Of a DNA stretch of 35,046 nucleotides, positions 8,430-16,926 are shown piece by piece. Location of the stretch: assembly GCA_003232185.1 (NCBI GenBank), contig QIMC01000390.1:1-35046 (forward strand). Reading direction: 5' to 3'. The first letter of the stretch is position 1. Each line of letters starts with the position of its first letter. Source of the DNA: Flammeovirgaceae bacterium (GTDB taxonomy: Bacteria; Bacteroidota; Bacteroidia; Cytophagales; Cyclobacteriaceae). A model generated the notes under the pieces. That model ran no database searches. It worked only from the letters and a program-made list of their open reading frames with translations, and was not told the origin of the DNA. Position numbers and translations under genes: made by a program.

Positions 8430-9074
8430 CTATACAATTGCACAAAAAGGATTGGTTCTTTTTTCTTGGCCCACAGTAGTTGATGGCCCATGACCAGAAT
8501 ACACAATTACCTCATCAGGCAATGAAAACATCTTTTCATGGATGCTCCTAATCAATGTCTGATAGTCACCTCCGGGCAGGTCCGTACGTCCGATACTGTT
8601 TTGGAAAAGAACATCGCCTCCAAAACATACCTTGGAGTCGTCATGATAAAACGCAAGATGCCCCGGAGAATGGCCCGGCATCAAAAGTACCTTTAATACT
8701 GTATTTCCAAACTTCAGAGTACCTGGTGATTTAATAAAGATATCAACATCAGTTTCCTGATATTTTGGAAATCCATAATTAGGGGCATAAACCTTTACCG
8801 AGGCCAATACTTCCATTTCTCCTTCGGGGATCGCCAAGGGGACCTGATACTTGTCTTTTACGTATTGGTTTCCCAGAACATGATCAATATGGCAATGTGT
8901 ATTGACAACCTGAGTGATTTTGATTTTATTATCGCTGATAAATTGGGATAAAGCATGTTGTTCTGGTAGTTCATAGCATCCTGGATCCAAGACTATACCC
9001 TCACCTGTTTCATCATATATCACATAAGTATTCTCCTGAAATGAACCGAAAACAAAGGACTCTGACTTTAACAT
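8430..9074 (-). CDS. Metallo-beta-lactamase-fold hydrolase (glyoxalase II-like)
   Basis: A cytosolic metal-dependent hydrolase of 214 residues. The metal-binding HxHxDH is present as H60-C-H62-I-D64-H65. Further ligands lie in MPGHSPGHLAFY, GGDVLF and YSGHGP, all in normal order. The family includes hydroxyacylglutathione hydrolase-like enzymes, but the true substrate cannot be read from sequence. I chose the start at 9074 (MLKSESFVFGSFQENTYV), where the family conservation begins; an ATG at 9155 would run into the divergent gene. It heads the minus-strand unit with pssA, one base away. The 74-base gap to the divergent oxidoreductase (9075-9148) must hold both promoters; I see no perfect Bacteroidota promoter in it. 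Confidence 0.88.
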   Translation of the reverse strand: MLKSESFVFGSFQENTYVIYDETGEGIVLDPGCYELPEQHALSQFISDNKIKITQVVNTHCHIDHVLGNQYVKDKYQVPLAIPEGEMEVLASVKVYAPNYGFPKYQETDVDIFIKSPGTLKFGNTVLKVLLMPGHSPGHLAFYHDDSKVCFGGDVLFQNSIGRTDLPGGDYQTLIRSIHEKMFSLPDEVIVYSGHGPSTTVGQEKRTNPFCAIV

Positions 9075-9148
9075 GTACCTGATAAATGATTGATGTAAAT
9101 TTGTGTAATAATTAGCAAATATCCACATCACATACTTTAATTTGGTGC

Positions 9149-10213
9149 ATGACATGGGATTACTTCATAGTAGGCCAGGGTCTGGCAGGGTCAATTTTGG
9201 CATACAAATTGCTCAAGCATGGTCTAAAGGTATTGGTATTCGATGACCCGGGTTTACTAAAATCAAGTACGGTTGCTGCTGGGATTTACAATCCGTTTAC
9301 TGGCAGAAAACTGGTCAAGACATATATGGCTGATCAACTTTTTCCATATCTACTGAGCTTTTATAAGGATCTGCAGCGGGAAATGGGGGTTCAATTACTT
9401 TATGAGTTACCTATGTACAGGCCTTTTCTTTCGGTGGAGGAACAAAATGAATGGGGAGCTCGATTGTTTGAGGATGGTTATAGTCAATATATTAATGGTA
9501 TCATAAAGCCAACCGAGGCACTTAATCAAGTGGTAAACCCTATGGGGGGATTGATGTTAAGAAAATCCGGATTCGTTGACACAGCAATATTGATCAATTC
9601 AATGACTGAACTTCTCAAGCAGCACAGCGCTTACCGATCCGAGCGATTTTTGTATCAAGAACTTAAATTATCTGAAGACCAGGTGGAGTACCAAAGCCAT
9701 TTGGCAAGGAAAGTGATATTTTGTGAAGGTCCATCATTGGGTAATAATGTATTTTTCAATTGGTTGCCGCTAATACCCGTAAAAGGAGAATTACTTGAAA
9801 TTGAGCTCCAGGAGCCACTAAACTGTATTGTTAATCGAGGAGTATTTATTCTACCGGTAAATGGCAGTCACTGTAAAGTGGGATCAACATTTGATCATGA
9901 GCACCTTAACTGGAAAGTAACTGAAAAGGCCAAGATCCAGTTACTTCAAAAGTTGAACAAGTTGATTAGTATTCCTTATCGTGTAACAGGACATACTGCT
10001 GGTGTCAGACCGGCATCTGCTGACAGGAGACCGTTCATTGGTTTGCACCCCAAGCACGAACCTTTAGGTATATTTAATGGTTTAGGAACCAAGGGTGTTT
10101 CATTGGCTCCTCATTTTGCAGAGGAGTTTTTTAATTATTTGGAGGGAGGGAAGCCTTTGGCTAAGGATGTGACTATTAGTCGCTATTTTTCTTTATATTA
10201 CAATAAAAATTAA
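9149..10213 (+). CDS. FAD-dependent oxidoreductase (DAO family)
   Basis: The 354-residue product starts with a Rossmann dinucleotide-binding fold: YFIVGQGLAGS (G9, G11, G14 of GxGxxG), then VFDDPG as the beta-2 end. It ends with GVRPASADRRPFIG and GLGTKGVSLAPHFAEEF, which match the C-terminal FAD-contacting part of the D-amino-acid oxidase/glycine oxidase superfamily. There is no signal peptide, so it is cytosolic. The segment AAGIYNPFTGRKLVKTY is typical of a Bacteroidota branch with no assigned substrate. The next gene begins 8 bases downstream on the same strand, so the two are probably co-transcribed. Confidence 0.85.
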   Translation: MTWDYFIVGQGLAGSILAYKLLKHGLKVLVFDDPGLLKSSTVAAGIYNPFTGRKLVKTYMADQLFPYLLSFYKDLQREMGVQLLYELPMYRPFLSVEEQNEWGARLFEDGYSQYINGIIKPTEALNQVVNPMGGLMLRKSGFVDTAILINSMTELLKQHSAYRSERFLYQELKLSEDQVEYQSHLARKVIFCEGPSLGNNVFFNWLPLIPVKGELLEIELQEPLNCIVNRGVFILPVNGSHCKVGSTFDHEHLNWKVTEKAKIQLLQKLNKLISIPYRVTGHTAGVRPASADRRPFIGLHPKHEPLGIFNGLGTKGVSLAPHFAEEFFNYLEGGKPLAKDVTISRYFSLYYNKN

Positions 10214-10221
10214 TCCAATTT

Positions 10222-13200
10222 ATGGCGCTCAGATCTATCTTATGCTCTGTGCTGGTAGTATTTTTTGTCTGCATTTTCGAAGATTCCAAAGGGCAGGATT
10301 ACACCGGTGATTTTGGAAAGAACAGGGTACAATACAAGAGATTCAACTGGCATTATTACAGCTCGGATAATTTCGATGTGTACTTTTATGAAGGCGGCAA
10401 ACAAAATGCTAAAAAAGCTGCCGAGTACCTGGAAGATGAATACGACCGCATCACCCAAGATGTACTAGGGTATGCCCTTTATTCTAAGGCGAAAATATTT
10501 ATCTACAATTCTATTTCTGATCTGCAACAAAGCAATATTGGTATAAACAACAAGGACTTTACTTCCAGTGGCCAAACTGATTTCGTGAAGCCTCAAGTGG
10601 AAGTTGCCTATCCGGGAGACGCTGTAGAATTCAAGCAAGAGTTAATTTTTCAGGTTTCTAAACTGCTTATCCGTGATATGATGTATGGAGGTAGCTTAAC
10701 GGAGATGTTTCAAAGCTCATACCTGTTTAACCTCCCGGACTGGGTAATTGATGGAGGTGCGCTATTCATTACCAATGGCTGGTCGGTGGAGATGGACGAT
10801 TACATGCGGGACTATTTCGAGACCAGGAAATTCAAGAAGCTAGGTAAACTTGGAGGAAAGGAGGCAGCTTTAGTTGGGCAGTCAATTTGGAATTATATCG
10901 CAGAAAATTATGGGCTTAACAATATCTCGAATATTTTAAACCTGACCCGAATCAATCGCAGTGAAAAAAATAGCATAATCTATACTTTGGGTATAACCTA
11001 TGATCGTTTCATCGCTGAATGGATGGCCTATTATGTAAACATGGCTGATCAGGTGAATGTTAGCTATCAGACTCCCAACAAGGGCTTTGCAATTCTTGGC
11101 GAGAATAAGAAGGGCTTGATCTACAATCAAGCAAAAATAAGTCCTAATGGAAACATTCTGGCTTATTCTACCAATTTCAACGGTAAACATGAAGTTCGAA
11201 TTAGAGACTTAACATCGGGGCGCGAAGAAACCGTTGTGAGAGGGGGCTATAAAGTGATTAATCAAGAGGTGGACGAGGATATTCCACTATTATCCTGGAA
11301 AGACAATAACACTTTGGGTATAATTAATGTTGATAAAGGTAACTATCAATTAATTCTACATGATATTGGCTCAGGAAGGTCTCAAAAACGAACCTTAAAG
11401 AAAATCACTCAGATAAAAGATTTTGAATTTCATGAGAACGGAAAGACAGCTATTGTAAGTGCAGATAGTAAAGGGCAGAATGACCTGTTTCTGCTTTCTT
11501 TGAGCAAAAACTCTTTAAGAAGGATTACTAATGATTCTCATGATGATTTAAATCCCAAGTTCTTGCCCGGCACCAACAATGTGGTCTTTTCATCTAATCG
11601 AACCAACGATACCTTAAAAAGAGAATCTCTCAAACTTAAAGATGTAGAGTCGAATTTTAATCTTTTTATACTCAACCTGGATTCACTGAGTAACGTACTG
11701 CACCGGGTAACCAATACATTGAGTCACGATATTCAACCGATGCCTCAAGACACTAATGTAATACATTACATTAGTGATCAAAAAGGTATATACAACCTGT
11801 ATAAATATGAATTAAGTAGCAAACTGTATACTCAAATATCCAAGCTCTCCAAAAGCATTAAGCATTATGACATCAATTTCAGAAAGGGTTCAATGGTCTA
11901 TGTGATAAACTTTGCAGGAGCGGATCAAATCTTCTATCAGGGAAATTTCAATCTGAACCAGAATAACTTTACCCCTCAAACTCGACGCCAGGAGATTAAG
12001 CAGGCCTTGTTTGTTTCCGGTCGAATAAGGGACCGTAAACTACGGGAGCTTGAACAATTAGAGAATGATCCTGGGCTCCAGGATACGTTAAAACTTGATC
12101 TATTCCAACCTACAGACAGCATCTCAATGGATGACACAAGCGAGCCCACTGGTGCAATTGATACTGACAATTATGTATTCGATACGGATGTCTTGGAGGG
12201 TATTAATCAGGAAGAAGAGGAGCCTAGTTCTATTTTGCAAAATTTCAGAAGGTTATCCAGAGAAAGTGAAATTAACGGCCCTTTTAATTACGAACCTCGA
12301 GTGGGATTCGACAACATTGTTTTTTCCTGGGTAATAGATCCGTTAATTGGATTTGGTATTCAAGCGGAAGTTACAGTCAATGATCTATTAGAAAACCATA
12401 AGTTTTATGGTGGGGTATTGGCAACCACCGATCTCCGAAGTGGTAGCTACTACGGAGAGTATCATTATTTAAAAGATCGCCTGGATTACCATGCGGGGTT
12501 CAGTCGACGGACTGTTTACCGAACTATCAATGACCCTATTGACGATTTTGACATCAAATATGTTAAGAGCAGGGTGGAGATTGGGGCCAGTTACCCCATA
12601 AATATCAGGAGTAGAATTAGAGTTACACCATTTTACACTGGAACCAGATCATATGACCTGGACCCCGATAAATTGAGTTTTCCTCCAGGAACTCCAGGCC
12701 AACAGGATCCTGCTGATACCAAACGCGATTATTTTGGGGGTCGGTTGGAGTATGTATACGACAATACGGTGGTGAATGGATTGAATTTCGAAGGGACCAG
12801 GCTCAAGGCCTTTTTTGAACATTATGAAAGTTTCAATAACAGCCAATTGAATTTTAATACCTTTAAAATTGATGTTAGACATTACTATAAAATTCATCGG
12901 GATTTAATATTTGCCGGCCGGTTGTTCTATGCGCGTTCCTTCGGAAATGACCCCAAAGATTTTTTGCTGGGGGGGATGAGCAACTGGATGTTTAACGATA
13001 CGGATAATGAAAATAATGAAGGAGATCCGTTAAATGATCCAGTTGATAAGGACAACAGTGACATACTTTTTGTTGAGTATGTAACTAATATGCGGGGATT
13101 CGACTACAATAAATTTAGCGGAAATAATGCATTGTTATTTAATGCGGAACTAAGGTTCCCAATAGTCAAATTTTTCAATAGTGGCCCAATCGCATCAAAC

Positions 13201-13482
13201 TTTTTTCGAAACCTACAACTAATTGGGTTTTATGACTTTGGCTCTGCTTGGACTGGCAATAGCCCTCTGGCCGATGAAAATAGTCTGAACACAGAGATTA
13301 TTGAGGCAGGTAACTTTAGGGCCAGAATCAATAACTTTGGAAGTGCCTGGCTGGCTAGTTATGGAACAGGTATCCGAACAGTACTGCTCGGATACTACCT
13401 GAAATTTGATGTAGCCTGGCCAATAGAAGATTTCGAAGTTGGCTCTCCCAAATTTTACCTTACCCTTGGATATGATTTTTAA
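10222..13482 (+). CDS. Degenerate peptidase-MA + TolB propeller + outer-membrane barrel protein
   Basis: This is a large (1086 residues) predicted outer-membrane protein with a signal peptide (about residues 1-24). Residues 30-290 resemble a peptidase MA/gluzincin domain, with LPDWVIDGGALF where active relatives have a W-x-x-E-G motif. The HExxH helix is degenerate: Q139-E140-L-I-F143 in place of the two His. Residues about 290-590 look like a TolB/WD40-type beta-propeller, with repeats such as ISPNGNILAYSTN and LNPKFLPGTNNVVFSSN. The rest, from about 690, is strand-rich and ends LTLGYDF with a terminal aromatic, as in BamA/surface-antigen barrels. The acidic region around residues 630-675 is probably a linker. 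Function is unknown; a surface-exposed structural or binding role is an inference. It is cotranscribed with the oxidoreductase. Confidence 0.8.
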   Translation: MALRSILCSVLVVFFVCIFEDSKGQDYTGDFGKNRVQYKRFNWHYYSSDNFDVYFYEGGKQNAKKAAEYLEDEYDRITQDVLGYALYSKAKIFIYNSISDLQQSNIGINNKDFTSSGQTDFVKPQVEVAYPGDAVEFKQELIFQVSKLLIRDMMYGGSLTEMFQSSYLFNLPDWVIDGGALFITNGWSVEMDDYMRDYFETRKFKKLGKLGGKEAALVGQSIWNYIAENYGLNNISNILNLTRINRSEKNSIIYTLGITYDRFIAEWMAYYVNMADQVNVSYQTPNKGFAILGENKKGLIYNQAKISPNGNILAYSTNFNGKHEVRIRDLTSGREETVVRGGYKVINQEVDEDIPLLSWKDNNTLGIINVDKGNYQLILHDIGSGRSQKRTLKKITQIKDFEFHENGKTAIVSADSKGQNDLFLLSLSKNSLRRITNDSHDDLNPKFLPGTNNVVFSSNRTNDTLKRESLKLKDVESNFNLFILNLDSLSNVLHRVTNTLSHDIQPMPQDTNVIHYISDQKGIYNLYKYELSSKLYTQISKLSKSIKHYDINFRKGSMVYVINFAGADQIFYQGNFNLNQNNFTPQTRRQEIKQALFVSGRIRDRKLRELEQLENDPGLQDTLKLDLFQPTDSISMDDTSEPTGAIDTDNYVFDTDVLEGINQEEEEPSSILQNFRRLSRESEINGPFNYEPRVGFDNIVFSWVIDPLIGFGIQAEVTVNDLLENHKFYGGVLATTDLRSGSYYGEYHYLKDRLDYHAGFSRRTVYRTINDPIDDFDIKYVKSRVEIGASYPINIRSRIRVTPFYTGTRSYDLDPDKLSFPPGTPGQQDPADTKRDYFGGRLEYVYDNTVVNGLNFEGTRLKAFFEHYESFNNSQLNFNTFKIDVRHYYKIHRDLIFAGRLFYARSFGNDPKDFLLGGMSNWMFNDTDNENNEGDPLNDPVDKDNSDILFVEYVTNMRGFDYNKFSGNNALLFNAELRFPIVKFFNSGPIASNFFRNLQLIGFYDFGSAWTGNSPLADENSLNTEIIEAGNFRARINNFGSAWLASYGTGIRTVLLGYYLKFDVAWPIEDFEVGSPKFYLTLGYDF

Positions 13483-13549
13483 GACATTGGCATTCCTTGG
13501 ATTTCAGGAAGAATAATTTGTATATTCCTTTCAAACCTTCAAATATTTT

Positions 13550-14428
13550 ATGATCAAGTCGATGACGGGCTATGGTACGGCTCAGCTAGAAAATGACACA
13601 CTTAGCATATCTGTGGAAGTGAAGTCACTGAACTCAAAGTATCTGGATACAATGATTAAACTTCCCAAAGTATTTTTTGATAAGGAAGTTGATGTCAAGA
13701 AATTCGCTACGGAAAAATTGGAAAGAGGCAAAATCGCGGTAGTCATAAATTACCAGAGGAAGGACTCTGAAGTCGCTAAAATTTCCATCAATGAAAAGTT
13801 ACTAAAGACGTATTATAAGAAGTTGAAAAATATTGCATCCGAAGTAGGGGCTCCTACTGATGGATTGTTAAAAATGGTCCTGGAGTTTCCAGAAGTGATG
13901 AGAGCAGAAGAGCCAAAGGATAAGCTACAAGATGATTGGCAACGGGTGAAGGATATAATACTTGAAGCGATCAACAAATGTGAAGAGTTTAGGGTCACAG
14001 AGGGTGCCACGCTAAAGAACAAATTGGTGATTTATATAGATAAAATTGAGTCCTATCTGACAAAGGTTGACAAAATGGATCCCTTACGTACTGAGGCAAT
14101 TAAAAAGAGGCTACAAAAACACTTGATGGAGATCGATGGTAACGAAAAATTTGATCCAAATAGATTTGAGCAAGAGATGGTGTATTACCTTGAAAAACTG
14201 GATATCAGTGAAGAAAAAGTAAGATTAAAGACACACTTGGACTATTTCCTGGTGATTTTAAGTGAAAATACATCACAGGGTAAAAAGCTTTCATTTCTGA
14301 GTCAGGAGATGGGTCGTGAGATCAATACCATAGGATCCAAAGCCAACGATGCAGAAATTCAAAAACTAGTGGTTGGGATGAAGGATGAGCTGGAAAAACT
14401 TAAAGAACAACTACAAAATATCCTATAA
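13550..14428 (+). CDS. yicC: YicC family endoribonuclease
   Basis: The 292-residue product starts with MIKSMTGYGTAQLE, the near-invariant YicC N-terminus, and ends with the DUF1732-type region (KVRLKTHLDYF, LSFLSQEMGREINTIGSKA). YicC proteins form hexameric RNases that act on RNAs in the cytosol; E. coli YicC affects the small RNA RyhB. Length is normal. It is separated by 67 bases from the gene upstream, enough for its own promoter. It converges on the tonB pair across a 193-base region full of hairpins. Confidence 0.93.
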   Translation: MIKSMTGYGTAQLENDTLSISVEVKSLNSKYLDTMIKLPKVFFDKEVDVKKFATEKLERGKIAVVINYQRKDSEVAKISINEKLLKTYYKKLKNIASEVGAPTDGLLKMVLEFPEVMRAEEPKDKLQDDWQRVKDIILEAINKCEEFRVTEGATLKNKLVIYIDKIESYLTKVDKMDPLRTEAIKKRLQKHLMEIDGNEKFDPNRFEQEMVYYLEKLDISEEKVRLKTHLDYFLVILSENTSQGKKLSFLSQEMGREINTIGSKANDAEIQKLVVGMKDELEKLKEQLQNIL

Positions 14429-14433
14429 AAATA

Positions 14434-14453
14434 CCCTGACGAAATCGCCAGGG
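14434..14453 (+). terminator. Possible terminator after yicC
   Basis: The stem CCCTGACG/CGCCAGGG (one mismatch, AAAT loop) starts 5 bases after the yicC stop. It is followed by CTATATTTA rather than a clean T run, so it is only a weak candidate intrinsic terminator. Confidence 0.4.
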
Positions 14454-14465
14454 CTATATTTAATC

Positions 14466-14598
14466 CTCCTTCGCGTTCACTTGCGTCAACGCTGAAGGAG
14501 CTCGGCGGACGAAAAGATTGGTTTTAATTCACTGACGCTTTACGTCGAAATATTAAAATAAATTCAACTTAATACCTCGCATGCTCTGCATCGAGGTA
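14466..14598. repeat. Two hairpin repeats between convergent genes
   Basis: Two imperfect palindromes fill the space between yicC and the tonB gene. The first pairs CTCCTTC-GCGTT (14466-14477) with AACGC-T-GAAGGAG (14488-14500), one bulged T, followed by CTCGGCGGACGAAAAG. The second pairs TACCTCG-C-ATGC (14573-14584) with GCAT-CGAGGTA (14588-14598), one bulged C and a TCT loop. The second lies 24 bases beyond the tonB stop on the minus strand and may terminate it. The first resembles a dispersed palindromic repeat. No gene is seen here. Confidence 0.6.
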
Positions 14599-14621
14599 GT
14601 TTATTGTGGTGGTATTTCTTT

Positions 14622-15296
14622 CTATTGCAGTCTAAATATAATTGGTAGCTGCATTCTAACTCGCACCGGGCGACCACGTTGCTTACCAGGCTTCCATTTT
14701 GGTGCTCCATTCAACACTCGGATAGCTTCTTCATCACAACCAGCACCAATTCCTTTTAAAACCTTTACTTCAGTTAGTGTTCCGTCTTTGCCTACCACAA
14801 ATGAAACATAAACTTTTCCCTCAATACCCATTCGTCTAGCTTGGGCAGGATATTTCATTTGTTTTGAAATGTAGCCATAGAAAGCTTTCAGACCGCCTGT
14901 AGGTGTAGGTTGATCTTCAACGAATTGAAAGATTTCATCAGCAGCTTCTTCATCAGGAGCTTCTTCAAAAATAACATCTTCAATTACTGTTTCTTCAGTA
15001 ACTTCAACGTCAAGGTTTACATCGATCTCTTCTTCAATTTCCTCTTCATCAGGAACCTCGATAATTTCCGGAGGTGTTACCTGAGGAGGAGGAGGAGGAG
15101 GCTGTTCGGTAATTGGAATATCCTGTAGCTCTTCAAAATCAGCATCTAAACTTCCTAGGTTTACTAAATCGCTGTCATCATAAGACCTCCACTCAAAGGC
15201 TGTTACTGCAAATAACAAGCTGAACATCATTCCTATGCTCATATAGAAGCTGGACTTTCTAAAAAGGTCAGCATCTGGGTGTTTTTTGTATTCCAT
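14622..15296 (-). CDS. TonB family energy transducer (paralogue 1)
   Basis: TonB links the inner-membrane proton-motive force, through ExbB/ExbD, to outer-membrane TonB-dependent transporters. The 224-residue product has one N-terminal membrane helix (about residues 17-34) and a periplasmic linker with a run of six prolines near residue 66, followed by a very acidic Glu/Asp stretch. The C-terminal TonB domain is in about residues 135-224 (MKYPAQARRMGIEGKVYVSF, GIGAGCDEEAIRVL, PKWKPGKQRGRPV). It is a tandem paralogue of the next gene upstream, and the C-terminal halves are largely identical. It has its own promoter candidate at 15335-15367. No exbB or exbD is in the window. Confidence 0.93.
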   Translation of the reverse strand: MEYKKHPDADLFRKSSFYMSIGMMFSLLFAVTAFEWRSYDDSDLVNLGSLDADFEELQDIPITEQPPPPPPQVTPPEIIEVPDEEEIEEEIDVNLDVEVTEETVIEDVIFEEAPDEEAADEIFQFVEDQPTPTGGLKAFYGYISKQMKYPAQARRMGIEGKVYVSFVVGKDGTLTEVKVLKGIGAGCDEEAIRVLNGAPKWKPGKQRGRPVRVRMQLPIIFRLQ

Positions 15297-15334
15297 ACTA
15301 TAAAATTATATAAAGGGTAGAATACCCACTAATT

Positions 15335-15367
15335 CAAATATACGAAAGAAATCATCTACTGTCCAAT
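15335..15367 (-). promoter_or_regulatory. Bacteroidota-type promoter for tonB paralogue 1
   Basis: On the minus strand, ATTG (15367-15364) is followed by 21 bases and then TATATTTG (15342-15335), a perfect TAnnTTTG -7 element with a 3-of-4 -33 element at an accepted spacing. It ends 39 bases before the start codon. It indicates that this tonB copy can be expressed separately from the upstream copy. Confidence 0.7.
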
Positions 15368-15396
15368 ATCTTTTTTACCAAATGTTGCTAAGCCGT

Positions 15397-16059
15397 CTAG
15401 TTAAGCCTAAAGAAAATAGGTAGCCTCATCCTTGTCTTTACCGGATGGGCTCCTTGCCTGCCTGGATTCCACTTTGGCACCAGACCTATTACCCGAATTG
15501 CTTCTTCATCGCAGCCGGCGCCTATACCTTTTAATAGAGTAATATTGGTTATAGTGCCGTCTTTTTCTACTACAAAACTAACATATACTTTTCCTTCAGT
15601 TTTCGTACTAATGGCCCTTCTTGGATATTTAATGTGCTCGCTAATAAATTTATAGAAGCTACTCATACCACCTATAGGTTCTGCATAAACTTCTGGAAAA
15701 TCATACATAATATCCGGTTCTTCATCGATAGGGGCAGCAATGACCAGCTCTTCTATTTTGTCGTCTTGTAAGGTCTCGACATCGAAAATGTGTGGTTCGA
15801 TGTCGATTTCTACCTCATCAGGAACTTCAATTACCGCACGAGGAAGAATAGGCTTCGGAGGTTGTTGAATGGTAATCGTTATATCAATCAAGTCATCAAA
15901 ATTATCTTTCAGGTGATAAGGTTCTATCACGATTGCTTTATATGGGCTTTTCCATTCAAAGGCAGTAACTATAAACAGAAGGCTTAACATCAAACCGATA
16001 CTCATAAAGAACATTGATTTTTTGTACAAATCGGAATTCAGATTTTTCTTTAGTTCCAT
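15397..16059 (-). CDS. TonB family energy transducer (paralogue 2)
   Basis: A 220-residue TonB paralogue. The single N-terminal helix (MFFMSIGLMLSLLFIVTAFEW) and the C-terminal domain (KYPRRA, EGKVYVSFVVEKDGT, LLKGIGAGCDEEAIRV, PIFFRLN) closely match the neighbouring copy. The linker differs: the six-proline run is reduced to QQPPKPILPRA, and the Glu/Asp-rich part is shorter. So the duplicates kept the membrane anchor and receptor-binding domain while the spanning linker diverged, which may reflect different partners. It lies 58 bases after the VanZ-like gene, in the same direction as the sprA cluster. Confidence 0.92.
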   Translation of the reverse strand: MELKKNLNSDLYKKSMFFMSIGLMLSLLFIVTAFEWKSPYKAIVIEPYHLKDNFDDLIDITITIQQPPKPILPRAVIEVPDEVEIDIEPHIFDVETLQDDKIEELVIAAPIDEEPDIMYDFPEVYAEPIGGMSSFYKFISEHIKYPRRAISTKTEGKVYVSFVVEKDGTITNITLLKGIGAGCDEEAIRVIGLVPKWNPGRQGAHPVKTRMRLPIFFRLN

Positions 16060-16117
16060 AAGTCAAGATTTTAGTAGATCAGAGGGTTATACACCCATAC
16101 TATAAAATACCAAAAAA

Positions 16118-16489
16118 TCACCTGCTTTCCAATAGCTTCATTAGTTTAACAATTCCGAGATAGATAAAATTCCCGGAGATGATACCCACAATATTGGCAA
16201 TAACATCCAGCCAACTGAAACTCCTGGAAGGGACTAATAATTGCAATGTTTCTAGTAGTAGCCCGTAAGCTGCTAATAAAAGGAAAACCTGGATCAGTCG
16301 TCGTTGATGCCGAATACCACTTTTAATAAGTAATAAAAGGCCTAAAGCCATAAACATCAGCGAGTGGGCGAGCTTGTCAAACGAAATATGCCAATCAGGT
16401 GACTCTGGAATCCGATGGGATGGGATTAGAGTAAGTATTAAAATAACAATGGCCCACAAGATTGCAGGCCAGTAGGTTTTGACTTTCAT
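16118..16489 (-). CDS. VanZ-like membrane protein
   Basis: A small integral membrane protein of 123 residues with about four hydrophobic helices (ILWAIVILILTLIP, AHSLMFMALGLLLLI, VFLLLAAYGLLLETLQL, IANIVGIISGNFIYLG). The pattern DKxxHxxxFxxLG, then ETLQLLVPSRSFSWLDVIAN, is that of the VanZ family, named after a teicoplanin-resistance accessory protein. Most family members have no known function, and this should not be read as antibiotic resistance. It starts 6 bases after the gcvH stop, so it is co-transcribed with gcvH and probably sprA. Confidence 0.82.
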   Translation of the reverse strand: MKVKTYWPAILWAIVILILTLIPSHRIPESPDWHISFDKLAHSLMFMALGLLLLIKSGIRHQRRLIQVFLLLAAYGLLLETLQLLVPSRSFSWLDVIANIVGIISGNFIYLGIVKLMKLLESR

Positions 16490-16495
16490 TTCTGT

Positions 16496-16879
16496 TTAAG
16501 CACCTATTAACGATGCATATTCCGCTCCACTGATAAGGCCGGTTCGATCATCATCAGAAAGATTAATTCTAATCATCCAACCTTTTCCATATGGATCATT
16601 ATTCACCTCTTCCGGGGCGTCCGCGAGTGCTTCATTTACCTCTGAAACAATCCCACTCAAGGGCATGAAAAGATCAGATACTGTTTTTACAGCTTCAACA
16701 GTACCAAAAATCTCTCCTCTGGCAATTTTTTCACCCTGAGTTTCTATTTCAATGTAAACGATGTCACCAAGCTCTTGCTGAGCGAATTCAGTAACCCCTA
16801 CCAATGCAGACTTTCCTTCTTCGTCGATTAAAACCCATTCATGATCTTGGGTGTATTTAAGGTTTTCCGGAATATTCAT
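16496..16879 (-). CDS. gcvH: Glycine cleavage system H protein
   Basis: GcvH carries the lipoyl arm that shuttles the aminomethyl group between the P, T and L proteins of glycine cleavage, in the cytosol. The product is 126 residues, the normal family length, with the lipoylated lysine K65 in GTVEAVKTVSDL. TQDHEWV near the start and NNDPYGKGWMIRI near the end are family signatures. I chose MNIPENLKYT at 16879; an in-frame ATG at 16921 adds 14 atypical residues. It follows sprA by 47 bases. The sprA-gcvH order is, to my recollection, widespread in Bacteroidota, though no functional link is known. Confidence 0.95.
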   Translation of the reverse strand: MNIPENLKYTQDHEWVLIDEEGKSALVGVTEFAQQELGDIVYIEIETQGEKIARGEIFGTVEAVKTVSDLFMPLSGIVSEVNEALADAPEEVNNDPYGKGWMIRINLSDDDRTGLISGAEYASLIGA

Positions 16880-16893
16880 GTACTTTGTTTTTT

Positions 16894-16922
16894 CAAAAAT
16901 ACATTCTTTTTGGAAATGCAAA
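16894..16922 (-). promoter_or_regulatory. Candidate promoter for gcvH
   Basis: On the minus strand, TTTG (16922-16919) and TATTTTTG (16901-16894, a perfect TAnnTTTG) are separated by 17 bases, shorter than the usual 19-21. It lies 14 bases before the gcvH start. The short spacing keeps confidence low. Confidence 0.35.
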
Positions 16923-16926
16923 AATA

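Noticed and set aside
9075-9148. Divergent promoter pair with shared operator
   Set aside because: No perfect TTTG-N19-21-TAnnTTTG match or clear dyad could be found in the 74-base gap; promoters must exist but I cannot place them.
16118-16489. VanZ similarity as a glycopeptide-resistance gene
   Set aside because: Only the membrane family is shared; there are no van ligase, reductase or dipeptidase genes nearby, and the family is broad.
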